From positions 5,335 to 14,166 of the forward strand of contig MGUR01000017.1 in the NCBI GenBank assembly GCA_001800075.1: DNA of 8,832 bases, written 5' to 3'. This stretch comes from Elusimicrobia bacterium RIFCSPLOWO2_01_FULL_59_12 (GTDB lineage Bacteria; Elusimicrobiota; Elusimicrobia; 2-01-FULL-59-12). The notes below the pieces were generated by a model. It made no database searches. It saw only the letters and a program-made list of their open reading frames with translations, and was not told the origin of the DNA. Shown in pieces: positions 1 to 7,043 of the stretch (positions within the stretch are counted from its first letter, which is position 1; each line of letters starts with the position of its first letter). Position numbers and translations under genes: made by a program.

Positions 1-6
1 ATGAGT

Positions 7-249
7 TCATCGCCGCAGGTCCGGTTTTGGGTCTTTGTATTTTGAGTTCTTCGCTCGCACGCAGATCATGGTGCATTTCGGGCAAACCCCCGGCTCCACC
101 CGCCGAACCTCCAAATGCATCGGGCAGACGTAAACCCATTCACTTTCCGGTGGCCGGCGCGGGGACTCCACCCCTGCGTCTCGAGGCGTCCGTGCCGCGG
201 CGCATCCGGAAACGACCAGCGCCGCGCCGATGAGCATGCCAATGCGCAT
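7..249 (-). CDS. Small lipoprotein with heavy-metal-binding domain
   Basis: An 80-residue protein, probably an envelope lipoprotein that binds copper or a related soft metal. The N-terminus is a short lipoprotein signal: basic start, hydrophobic residues 4-13, then the lipobox V-S-G-C with Cys16 as the lipidated residue. Residues 40-61 match the heavy-metal-binding domain found at the N-terminus of many CusB proteins and some P-type ATPases: C42-P-M44-H45, then PG, then C56-P-K-C59-T-M61. An extra Cys63 replaces the usual Leu after the last Met. The basic tail has no recognised domain. The ATG shares one base with the TAA of the upstream HD-GYP gene (TAATG), which suggests translational coupling; a GGAG lies about 12 nt upstream, further than usual. 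Seen: lipobox and Cys/Met motif. Known: this motif accompanies heavy-metal efflux. Inferred: a metal chaperone or buffer for the pump. It is the last visible gene of the block, and no terminator is visible because the window ends. Confidence 0.85.
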   Translation of the reverse strand: MRIGMLIGAALVVSGCAAARTPRDAGVESPRRPPESEWVYVCPMHLEVRRVEPGVCPKCTMICVRAKNSKYKDPKPDLRR

Positions 250-1139
250 TATGTCGATGGACTCCGATAACAGCGCTTCAAGGCGTCGAACACAACCGGG
301 TCAAATTGGCGGCCGGCCTCTTTCGCCAGTTCCTGCACCGCTTCATCATAGCTGATCGCCTTATGGTAAGGGCGGTCCGTTGTTAAAGCATCCAGCGCAT
401 CGGCCACGGCCAGAATTCGAGCTCCCAGCGGGATGGCGGATCCGGCCAGACCATCCGGATAGCCGGACCCGTCATAGCGCTCATGATGATGCCGCACCAG
501 GACAGCGGCTTCCTGAAGAAACCCGATCCCTTTCAGGATCTGATGGCCGATCACGGGATGCTCGTGCATGGTTTTCTTTTCTGCGAGCGTGAGTGATTCG
601 TTTTTGCGAAGGATGCCATCCGGCGTTCCAATCTTGCCGAGATCATGCAGGATGCCCGCCTGCTGGATGGCGAGCTGAGCTTTTTTGTCGACTTCCATTC
701 CCTGGGCAATCATCAAGGCAATTTCCGAGGCACGCATGGAATGTCCCTGCGTATAGGGATCTCGCGCCTCCAGGACGCGAGCCAGCCCCTCCAGCGTTTC
801 CGAAAAACTGCGCTTCAAGGCTTCCTGGGCTTTTCGTTGCCGGTCGCCCAGGAAACCTGCCAGAACCGCACAGCTCATCATGGAGGCGACGTTGGCCAGA
901 TGGATCATGTGGGGAACGGTCTTAAAACGTCCCGTTAGAAGCATCACAGCCGAGAGGATTGCCGTTCGAGCCAACGCCGGCCAGAGACCTTTTGACAGGC
1001 CAACAAGCAAAATCAGCCCCATGAAACCCACCGTATACAGATGCAGGACGGTGATCCCCCCGCCTATAGCAACCCATAAAAAGACCAGGACCGCCAGGGT
1101 AGTATCTTCCCAGGAAAACAGTTTTTTGACATTCGTCAT
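249..1139 (-). CDS. Membrane-anchored HD-GYP domain protein (putative c-di-GMP phosphodiesterase)
   Basis: A 296-residue protein from the ATG at 1139. I prefer this start because a GAGAGGGG ribosome-binding site lies 5 nt upstream; the in-frame ATG at 1211 has none and would add an unconvincing polar leader. Residues about 14-98 hold several hydrophobic segments, probably 3-4 membrane helices forming a small sensor or anchor of unrecognised type. A short charged linker follows, then an HD-GYP domain (about 108-290). Its visible hallmarks are His133, HD at 165-166 followed by GK, His194, HHE at 218-220, GYP at 226-228 and the ADALDALT segment with Asp247. All expected metal ligands and the GYP signature are present, so hydrolysis of cyclic-di-GMP is plausible; HD-GYP enzymes act on c-di-GMP and sometimes cGAMP. 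It lies 93 bp after the RND pump gene on the same strand with no convincing terminator between, so co-transcription is likely. The link to metal resistance is inferred from position only. Confidence 0.88.
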   Translation of the reverse strand: MTNVKKLFSWEDTTLAVLVFLWVAIGGGITVLHLYTVGFMGLILLVGLSKGLWPALARTAILSAVMLLTGRFKTVPHMIHLANVASMMSCAVLAGFLGDRQRKAQEALKRSFSETLEGLARVLEARDPYTQGHSMRASEIALMIAQGMEVDKKAQLAIQQAGILHDLGKIGTPDGILRKNESLTLAEKKTMHEHPVIGHQILKGIGFLQEAAVLVRHHHERYDGSGYPDGLAGSAIPLGARILAVADALDALTTDRPYHKAISYDEAVQELAKEAGRQFDPVVFDALKRCYRSPST

Positions 1140-1232
1140 CGCGGCCCCTCTCGGCTCATTTTCTTTTCTATCTCTGCCGCCAGAAGGCGAACTCTGTATG
1201 AGGGAAATCATAAAGACTGGATGGGACGCTGA

Positions 1233-4200
1233 TTAAGCCGAGTCTTCACGTATCTCCGGAATCGGCAGGGCGCTGACATCCACCGTCCCTTGCTTGAGTT
1301 CATACCGCCACTTCCAGATAAAGTAGATCGCCGGGTAGACGAGCAATTCCAGGATGAACGACGTGAACAGGCCGCCGACCATGGGAGCGGCCACGCGCTT
1401 CATCATGTCGGCGCCGAGGCCCCCCGACCACATGATCGGCATAAATCCAAGGAAATTGGTCATCACCGTCATGACTTTGGGGCGGATGCGGCGGACCGAG
1501 CCATGGACAATGGCTTCCTTCAGGTCCTCGGAGGTCTTCATCCGGCCTTCCCGGACCCGGTCGTTATAAGCCAGATCCAAATAGAGCAGCATGAAAACAC
1601 CCGTCTCGGCATCCAGGCCCAGCAGCGCGATAACCCCGGCCCACACCGCCGCGCTCATGTTGTAATCCAGGAGCCACAGCGTCCAGAAAGCGCCGATCGC
1701 GCTGAACGGCACGGCGGTCAGGACGATCGCCGTTTTCACCCCGGAGCGGGTGCTCATGTAGAGAAGGAGGAGGATGATGAACAGCGTCAGCGGCACCACA
1801 ACGGCCATGCGCCGCTTCATCGACTCCAGTTGTTCATACTGCCCGCTCCAGACCAGGGCGTAACCGGGCTTCAAGGCCAGCTTTTCCCGCACGATGCGCT
1901 TGGCCTCCGTGACGTACCCGCCCACGTCGCGGCCCGTGATGTCGATATACACATAGCCCGCCAGCATCCCATTCTCGTTCCGGATCATCGAGGCGCCCTG
2001 CATCAGGCTGATTTCGGCGATCTGTGCCAGGGGGATATGGGCGCCCTGCGGGGTGGGCACCAGAACGCGCTTCAAATCATCCAGATTGTCGCGCAGTTCA
2101 CGGGGATAGCGGACATTGACCGTGTACCGCTCCCGGCCTTCGATCGTCGTGGTCACCGTCTCCCCTCCGATGGCGGTCATGATGACCCTGTTGGCTTCGT
2201 CAATGGTGAGGCCGAAACGGGCCAACTGATCCCGGCGCAGTTTAAAATCGAGAAAATAGCCTCCGGTGGTCCGCTCCGCGAACACGCTGCGCGTCCCGCG
2301 GACCTCCTTCAAGATCATTTCCAGATGCGCCCCGACGGCCTCGATCTCCTGGAGATCCGCGCCCAAGACCTTAATGCCCACCGGCGTGCGAACGCCGGTC
2401 GAGAGCATGTCGATACGGTTTTTAATCGGCATGGTCCAGGCGTTGGCGACTCCGGGAAAGCGGAGGTGCCGGTCCATCTCGTCTATGAGCTGGTTGTACG
2501 TCAGGCGGTCCGGCCAGATCAGGCGGAACGGTCCCTGCAGAATGTCCGGCCAACCCGAATACCAGCGGCTGATCTTCCGCCATTCCGACTCGGGTTTCAG
2601 CACGACCGTCGTTTCCATCATCGAAAACGGCGCCGGGTCCGTGGAGGTTTCGGCGCGCCCGGCTTTCCCGAAGACGCGCTCCACTTCCGGGAAGCCTTTT
2701 AAGATTTTGTCCTGCGCCTGCATCAGTTTCTGCGCTTCCGTCACAGAAAGGCCGGGCAGGGTGGTCGGCATGAACAGGATGCTGCCTTCCTCCAAAGGCG
2801 GCATGAATTCGGAGCCCAGCCGCATGAACACGGGGATCGTGATCAGGACGAGCCCGAGCGCCGAGCCGATCACCGCCCCGCGGTGATCGAGGACCCATCG
2901 CACGGCCGGTTCATACAGCCGGAACATCGGCCGGCTGATGGGGTGTTCTTCCTCGGCATACATCTTTCCGACCAGAAGCCAGGTGGCCAGACGCGAGAGC
3001 CAGCGCGGCTTGAATCGATACGGCTCTGTCCGGATGAGCAGGGTTCGTATCGCCGGCGCCAGGGTGATCGCCAGGATGGCCGCCATGGCCAGCGCGAGGT
3101 TTTTGGTGTAGGCCAGCGGCTTGAACAGCCGCCCGGCCTGTCCCTCCAGCGCGAAGATCGGAAGAAAGGCGACCGCCATCACCATCAGGGAATAAAAGGC
3201 GGAGGGTCCCACCTCCTGCATCGCCCGCACCAGAACGGCCCGGTAGTCGCCCACGCGTCCCTTTTCAATCCACTCCTCGGTCCGTTTGTGCGCATTTTCA
3301 GCCATCACGATCGAGGCGTCCACCATGTCCCCGACCGCGACCGCGATGCCTCCTAAGGACATGATGCTGGAGGTAATCCGCATGAAGTACATGGGGATGA
3401 AGCTCAACAGGGTGGCCACCGGCAAGGTCAGGATCGGAAGGAGCGCGCTGGGAAAGTGCAGCAGAAAAACGATGATCACCAGGCAGACGATGATCATTTC
3501 CCAGGTCAGGGCTTCGCCGATGGTGCGGATCGCCTGCCGGATCAGATCCGAGCGATCGTAGGTCGGGAGGATTTCAACGCCGGGCGGAAGCGAAGGCTTG
3601 ATCTCCTCGATCTTATTTTTGACCCGGTCGATCACCTGCAGGGCGTTTTCGCCCTGCCGCATCACGATGATCCCGCCCACGGTATCGCCTTGGCCGTCCA
3701 GGTCCGAGACGCCGCGGCGGATGTCCGGTCCGAGCGTGACCGAGGCGACATTTTTAACCAGGACCGGCGTCCCGCCGGGGCCGCGGCCCACGACGATCGC
3801 TTCGATATCTTCGATATTTTTCGCGTACCCGCGTCCCCGCACCATATACTCGGTCCCGGAAAATTCCACCAGCCGCCCGCCCACGTCGTTGTTGCCGGCC
3901 CGGATCGCTTCCACGACCTTCGTGATCGGTATGTTGTAGGCCACCAGGGCGTTCGGTCTCACTTGAACCTGGTATTGTTTTTGAAAGCCGCCGATGGAGG
4001 CCACTTCCGCCACCCCGGGGACGGATTGAAGCCAGTAACGCAGGTACCAATCCTGGAAACCGCGAAGCTCGGCCAGGTTATGCCGGCCGGTGCGGTCCAC
4101 CAGGGCATACTGGTAGACCCAGCCTACGCCCGTGGCGTCGGGCCCCAGTTCCGTTTTCACGCCCTCCGGCAGACGGGGCAGGATCTTCGAGAGATACTCG

Positions 4201-4529
4201 AGCGTGCGGCTGCGCGCCCAATAGATGTCGGTGCCGTCCTCGAAGATGATGTAGACGTAAGAGAATCCGAAATCGGAGAAGCCGCGTATCGCTTTGACCT
4301 TGGGCGCGCCGAGCATGGCCGTCACAATCGGGTAGGTGACCTGATCTTCGACGATATCCGGGCTGCGGTCCCAGCGGGAATAGATGATGACCTGCGTATC
4401 GGACAGGTCCGGCAGCGCATCGAGCGGCACATGCTTGACCGCGTAGACCCCCCAGGCCGACAGCGCCGCCGTCAGCAGGAAGACCAGGCCCCTATGCCGG
4501 GCGCAAAAAGCGATCAGCTTTTCAATCAA
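1233..4529 (-). CDS. cusA: CusA/CzcA-family heavy-metal RND efflux pump, Cu(I)/Ag(I) type
   Basis: A 1098-residue inner-membrane proton/metal antiporter, slightly longer than E. coli CusA (1047). It has the usual RND plan: TM1 at about 12-31, a large periplasmic loop, TM2-6 at about 343-495, a second periplasmic loop, TM7 at about 552-572 and TM8-12 at about 907-1072. Aligned from memory to E. coli CusA, the three Met of the Cu(I)/Ag(I) site are present: M587 (FMPTTLPG, as M573), M637 (SMMETT, as M623, with E639 as E625) and M708 (RIDMLSTG, as M672). The proton-relay residues D404 (MVDASIV), E975 (LDAETG) and K1018 (RPKVMTV) are also kept. This favours monovalent copper/silver over the divalent Zn/Co/Cd of CzcA. 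Extra residues at about 511-530 and 651-675 occur in many relatives. The start codon is TTG, overlapping the adaptor's TGA by 4 bases, with GGAGG 9 nt upstream; no better start is in reach. It is the pump of the tripartite complex with the two preceding genes. Confidence 0.95.
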   Translation of the reverse strand: MIEKLIAFCARHRGLVFLLTAALSAWGVYAVKHVPLDALPDLSDTQVIIYSRWDRSPDIVEDQVTYPIVTAMLGAPKVKAIRGFSDFGFSYVYIIFEDGTDIYWARSRTLEYLSKILPRLPEGVKTELGPDATGVGWVYQYALVDRTGRHNLAELRGFQDWYLRYWLQSVPGVAEVASIGGFQKQYQVQVRPNALVAYNIPITKVVEAIRAGNNDVGGRLVEFSGTEYMVRGRGYAKNIEDIEAIVVGRGPGGTPVLVKNVASVTLGPDIRRGVSDLDGQGDTVGGIIVMRQGENALQVIDRVKNKIEEIKPSLPPGVEILPTYDRSDLIRQAIRTIGEALTWEMIIVCLVIIVFLLHFPSALLPILTLPVATLLSFIPMYFMRITSSIMSLGGIAVAVGDMVDASIVMAENAHKRTEEWIEKGRVGDYRAVLVRAMQEVGPSAFYSLMVMAVAFLPIFALEGQAGRLFKPLAYTKNLALAMAAILAITLAPAIRTLLIRTEPYRFKPRWLSRLATWLLVGKMYAEEEHPISRPMFRLYEPAVRWVLDHRGAVIGSALGLVLITIPVFMRLGSEFMPPLEEGSILFMPTTLPGLSVTEAQKLMQAQDKILKGFPEVERVFGKAGRAETSTDPAPFSMMETTVVLKPESEWRKISRWYSGWPDILQGPFRLIWPDRLTYNQLIDEMDRHLRFPGVANAWTMPIKNRIDMLSTGVRTPVGIKVLGADLQEIEAVGAHLEMILKEVRGTRSVFAERTTGGYFLDFKLRRDQLARFGLTIDEANRVIMTAIGGETVTTTIEGRERYTVNVRYPRELRDNLDDLKRVLVPTPQGAHIPLAQIAEISLMQGASMIRNENGMLAGYVYIDITGRDVGGYVTEAKRIVREKLALKPGYALVWSGQYEQLESMKRRMAVVVPLTLFIILLLLYMSTRSGVKTAIVLTAVPFSAIGAFWTLWLLDYNMSAAVWAGVIALLGLDAETGVFMLLYLDLAYNDRVREGRMKTSEDLKEAIVHGSVRRIRPKVMTVMTNFLGFMPIMWSGGLGADMMKRVAAPMVGGLFTSFILELLVYPAIYFIWKWRYELKQGTVDVSALPIPEIREDSA

Positions 4530-5698
4530 TGCGAGTGTCCTCCCGCCGTGCCGCCGGATGCGGCCGCTTTAAGCTTGGATTCGCTGTCGATCAGAAAATT
4601 GCCGGAGGTGACGATCTTTTCGCCTTCCTTCAAGCCGGAGATCACCGGCCGGTAGCCTTCCGCGGCCTGCCCGACCCGCACTTCGCGCGGATCGAATTGC
4701 CCGGGGGCCGCTTCGACGAAGACGATCTGCCGGGTGCCGGTATCCATGACCGCTTCGCCGGGAACGGCCAGCTGGCGCCCCAGCGGGGCGAGAATCTTGG
4801 CGTCCAGATACATCTCCGGCTTGAGGATCCCCTCCGGGTTGGGGACCACCACCAGGACCTGCGTGGAGCGGGTCTCGGGGTTCAGCACGGGCGAAACGGA
4901 TTCGACCTTCCCGCGAAAGAGGCGGCCCGGAAACGCCGGAGAGGCCATTTCCACCAATTGCCCTTCCTTGACCAGAGGCAGTTCGTGTTCATACACCTGC
5001 GCGTAGACCCACACCGCCCGGCCTTTCTCGGACAAAAGAAGATTCTCGGCGTTGTAACCGGGCCGTGTCGCTTCTCTTATTTTTGAGTCGGACAGGCCCA
5101 TCTGCCGGAGCCGCAGCGTGGACGCTTTGACGGTCGACTCGGCCTGCGAAATCCAATCCGCCTGGCCGGCCTCCCGGCTTTTTCCCAGATTGGACAACGC
5201 TTCTTTGTGCTCCAGAATGGCATTGTAGAGACCGGGGTCATAAGCGACCCGGGCGGACGCGCGAACGGCGGAAAACAAATCCCGGACTTCGGCGGCCGAC
5301 ACCTGGACGCCGATGCGCCGGGCGCCCCCCGCTCCCACCTGGACCGAGGCCTGGCCCGGCACGCCCGGGCCCTCCGATGTGGAACGGACAGGCACTTGCA
5401 CCGGAACCAGCTTCATCTGACAGATCGGGCAGTCACCCGGCTTATCGGAAACGATCTGCGGATGCATGGGGCACTGGTAGAGCGTCTTGCCGGCCGACGG
5501 GGTGTTCGCGTGTTCAGTCGTATGCTTCTTACACGCCGGCAAAACGAATGCGAGAAGCAACATGCAAAATGCAAAAAGTAAACCTCGCCTAGCCGTCACC
5601 CCGGCATGTCGTAAGCCGGGGTCCAGGGACGTTGAGACTAACGCCTCTGGATTCCGGCTTTCGCCGGAATGACGGCATGTCCGCAGTGTGTTATTCAT
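4526..5698 (-). CDS. cusB: CusB-type periplasmic adaptor (membrane fusion protein) with N-terminal heavy-metal-binding domain
   Basis: A 390-residue adaptor that links the inner-membrane pump to the outer-membrane channel and, in Cus systems, passes metal to the pump. Residues 38-56 form a lipoprotein signal: RRG, a hydrophobic stretch, then L-P-A-C with lipidated Cys56. Residues 74-95 are a heavy-metal-binding domain (C76-P-M78-H79, C90-P-I-C93-Q-M95), which takes the place of the Met-rich N-terminus of E. coli CusB. Beta-barrel, lipoyl-like and membrane-proximal regions follow, with a short alpha-hairpin around 165-215. The tail is His-containing (GGHSH). The ATG at 5698 has a strong GGAGGA site 5-6 nt upstream and overlaps the channel gene by 8 bases, so it is very probably the original start. 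Residues 8-36 are encoded by a palindromic repeat (5592-5676). Without them the N-terminus reads MNNTLRT then RRGLLFAFC, an ordinary lipoprotein signal. An alternative start is the GTG at 5599 (352 residues), but it lacks a ribosome-binding site. Confidence 0.93.
   Translation of the reverse strand: MNNTLRTCRHSGESRNPEALVSTSLDPGLRHAGVTARRGLLFAFCMLLLAFVLPACKKHTTEHANTPSAGKTLYQCPMHPQIVSDKPGDCPICQMKLVPVQVPVRSTSEGPGVPGQASVQVGAGGARRIGVQVSAAEVRDLFSAVRASARVAYDPGLYNAILEHKEALSNLGKSREAGQADWISQAESTVKASTLRLRQMGLSDSKIREATRPGYNAENLLLSEKGRAVWVYAQVYEHELPLVKEGQLVEMASPAFPGRLFRGKVESVSPVLNPETRSTQVLVVVPNPEGILKPEMYLDAKILAPLGRQLAVPGEAVMDTGTRQIVFVEAAPGQFDPREVRVGQAAEGYRPVISGLKEGEKIVTSGNFLIDSESKLKAAASGGTAGGHSH
4539..4543 (-). 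promoter_or_regulatory. Ribosome-binding site deciding the TTG start of the pump gene
   Basis: GGAGG on the minus strand lies 9 nt before the TTG at 4529. It sits inside the codons for the Gly-Gly-His-Ser-His tail of the adaptor. Together with the TTGA overlap it supports translational coupling and the unusual start codon. There is no in-frame ATG near it, so the TTG is the best choice. Confidence 0.65.
5592..5676. repeat. Palindromic REP/MITE-like element inserted in frame in the adaptor gene
   Basis: An element of about 85 bp with 7-bp terminal inverted repeats: GCCGTCA (5592-5598) and TGACGGC (5670-5676). Each arm folds by itself. CCCCGGC (5599-5605) pairs with GCCGGGG (5615-5621) around a 9-nt loop, and ATTCCGGC (5651-5658) pairs with GCCGGAAT (5663-5670) around TTTC. 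The two arms are approximate inverted copies of each other, joined by a 29-nt centre. This is the architecture of the widespread intergenic repeat whose translation gives HSGESRNPE...LDPGLR. On the minus strand it is read in frame with the adaptor gene (residues about 8-36). I see no clear target-site duplication, so the exact ends are uncertain by a few bases. There is no second copy in the window. Confidence 0.85.
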
Positions 5699-6977
5699 GT
5701 TTTTCCTCCGGCATCCATTTCATCTGGTCAAGGGCCCGTTTGGCCAGCGACACATCCACCCCCACCCAGCGTCCCAGCAGGGCCCAGTGCTCGCCGTAGT
5801 GATACACCTCTTCCTGGTAGTCATTGTGCGCGGCGATCCAGGTACGGAACGCCTCCAGCAGGCGCAGAAAATCCGTTTTTCCCCCGGCGTATTGCTGCTG
5901 CGTAATTTTCAGCGCGCTCAAAGCCAACGGGAGAAGGCTGGACAATGAGTTCCGCGCCAGGGTCAAATGCGTGTTGACCTCGATAAATTCCGTGTGAACT
6001 TGATTAAACACATGGTTTTCCATGGCGCGGGAGTTGGCTTCCGTCTCCAGGGCATGCTCCTTGGCGCCCCGATATTGCTTCCACGGACGCTGGATCCACA
6101 GAGGGAACGTCACCGACACGCCGATTTCCCGGCCGGGCGGACCGGCCGGGGCTTTGTCGTATTCATACATAAATCCGAAGTCGGGAGCGAATTGAAGGCG
6201 GTTGCGCGCGAGCATGGCCCGGCTGTGGTCCATTTCATGAAGGGCGGTGCGGTACATCGGGCCATGGCGGCGGGCCAGCTGCCGGAACTCCTCCAGGGAA
6301 ACCGGCAAATCCATCAACTCCAGCGGCAGGGCGGGCCCCAGCGGCGCGTCCGTAGGCTGGTTCAACAGCGTGTTCAGCTCGATGGCGATCAGGCTTCTCT
6401 GCTGCTGCTCCTGATAGAGGGCGTTTCCAAGCTTGCGGAGCTCCGTCTGCGCCATGAACACATCGGACGCCGTCGTCTGGTTGGACCCCAGGCGCGCCTG
6501 AGCGGATTTCAAGGCCGCCTTCATCACGTCCATGGCCTGCCGCGCCAGCGCTATTTTCTCGTCCGTCAAATAAAGCTGGTAATACCGCATCCGCACGCCG
6601 TTCAGCACGTCGATCGTTTTGTCCCGGTAAGCGGTTTCCGCGATCCGGGCCTCATGGTATTTCATCCGGGCCTCGTAGGAGAGCTTGCCGGGGAACGGGA
6701 CCATTTGTTCAATCCGGTAGTTTTTCATTTTCTCCGGATCCACGCCCGCCATCCCGCTGGGCACCCTCTCGTCACTATAGGTGAACGTGGGATCCGGCCA
6801 GGTGCCCGCCGGACGAATCCCGGTGAGCTTCACTTTCCATGCCTGCCGCGCCGCTAGGACCTCCGGGTTGTGATCACGCGCGCGAAGAAGCAGCTTGTCC
6901 AGGACGAGCGGTTCGGCTCCCTGGACGGGACTCATCCCAAAAAGAATGAGAAAAGCGCACAGAACGTATTTATTCAT
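5691..6977 (-). CDS. TolC/CusC-family outer-membrane efflux channel
   Basis: A 428-residue outer-membrane factor from the ATG at 6977, which has AGGTGA just upstream; the in-frame TTG at 6989 is less likely. Residues 1-21 are a Sec signal (NKY, hydrophobic core, cleavage near VQG-A). There is no lipobox Cys, unlike E. coli CusC, so it is probably not lipidated. The protein shows the family's internal duplication. Each half begins with a similar helix, residues about 25-42 (LDKLLLRARDHNPEVLAAR) and about 226-255 (SLEEFRQLARRHGPMYRTALHEMD). Each then leads through long polar helices into strand segments, such as PDPTFTYSDERVP and PDFGFMYEYD. The channel would carry metal from the pump through the outer membrane. 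Its stop overlaps the adaptor's start by 8 bases. The channel-adaptor-pump gene order matches Cus-type operons, although the channel itself carries no metal-specific residue that I can identify. Confidence 0.93.
   Translation of the reverse strand: MNKYVLCAFLILFGMSPVQGAEPLVLDKLLLRARDHNPEVLAARQAWKVKLTGIRPAGTWPDPTFTYSDERVPSGMAGVDPEKMKNYRIEQMVPFPGKLSYEARMKYHEARIAETAYRDKTIDVLNGVRMRYYQLYLTDEKIALARQAMDVMKAALKSAQARLGSNQTTASDVFMAQTELRKLGNALYQEQQQRSLIAIELNTLLNQPTDAPLGPALPLELMDLPVSLEEFRQLARRHGPMYRTALHEMDHSRAMLARNRLQFAPDFGFMYEYDKAPAGPPGREIGVSVTFPLWIQRPWKQYRGAKEHALETEANSRAMENHVFNQVHTEFIEVNTHLTLARNSLSSLLPLALSALKITQQQYAGGKTDFLRLLEAFRTWIAAHNDYQEEVYHYGEHWALLGRWVGVDVSLAKRALDQMKWMPEEKHE
5703..5709 (-). promoter_or_regulatory. 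Strong ribosome-binding site of the adaptor gene
   Basis: GGAGGAA on the minus strand lies just before the ATG at 5698 and inside the last codons of the channel gene. It fixes the adaptor's start upstream of the palindromic repeat. That makes the repeat part of the reading frame rather than part of a leader. Confidence 0.75.
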
Positions 6978-7043
6978 AATCACCTGCAAACGGCTTGCCT
7001 CTAACGGATTATAAGTTTGATTTCAAGGGTGCGGCGGAACGAC

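Noticed and set aside
1140..1211. Earlier start (ATG at 1211) for the HD-GYP protein
   Set aside because: There is no ribosome-binding site before 1211, and the added 24 residues are polar and unlike a membrane-protein start. The ATG at 1139 has a good site.
1140..1232. Terminator between the pump gene and the HD-GYP gene
   Set aside because: Only a 4-bp stem (CGCC AGAA GGCG) is visible, without a T-run, so I treat the genes as potentially co-transcribed.
1290..4655. Long open frames on the plus strand opposite the pump gene (for example 1290-2702 and 3456-4655)
   Set aside because: They are antisense shadows of a high-GC gene. They have no ribosome-binding sites or recognisable domains, and their composition is rich in Arg, His and Asp, as expected of a reversed frame.
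5592..5676. CRISPR repeat or small RNA gene at the palindromic element
   Set aside because: There is a single copy with no repeat-spacer pattern and no promoter. The nested inverted-repeat structure fits a REP/MITE-like element better.
6978..7043. Internal promoter before the channel gene (TATAAT at 7013-7008, minus strand)
   Set aside because: The -10 box is perfect, but no acceptable -35 box lies 16-18 nt upstream. The only TTGAAA is far too close, so the evidence is not enough for a feature.
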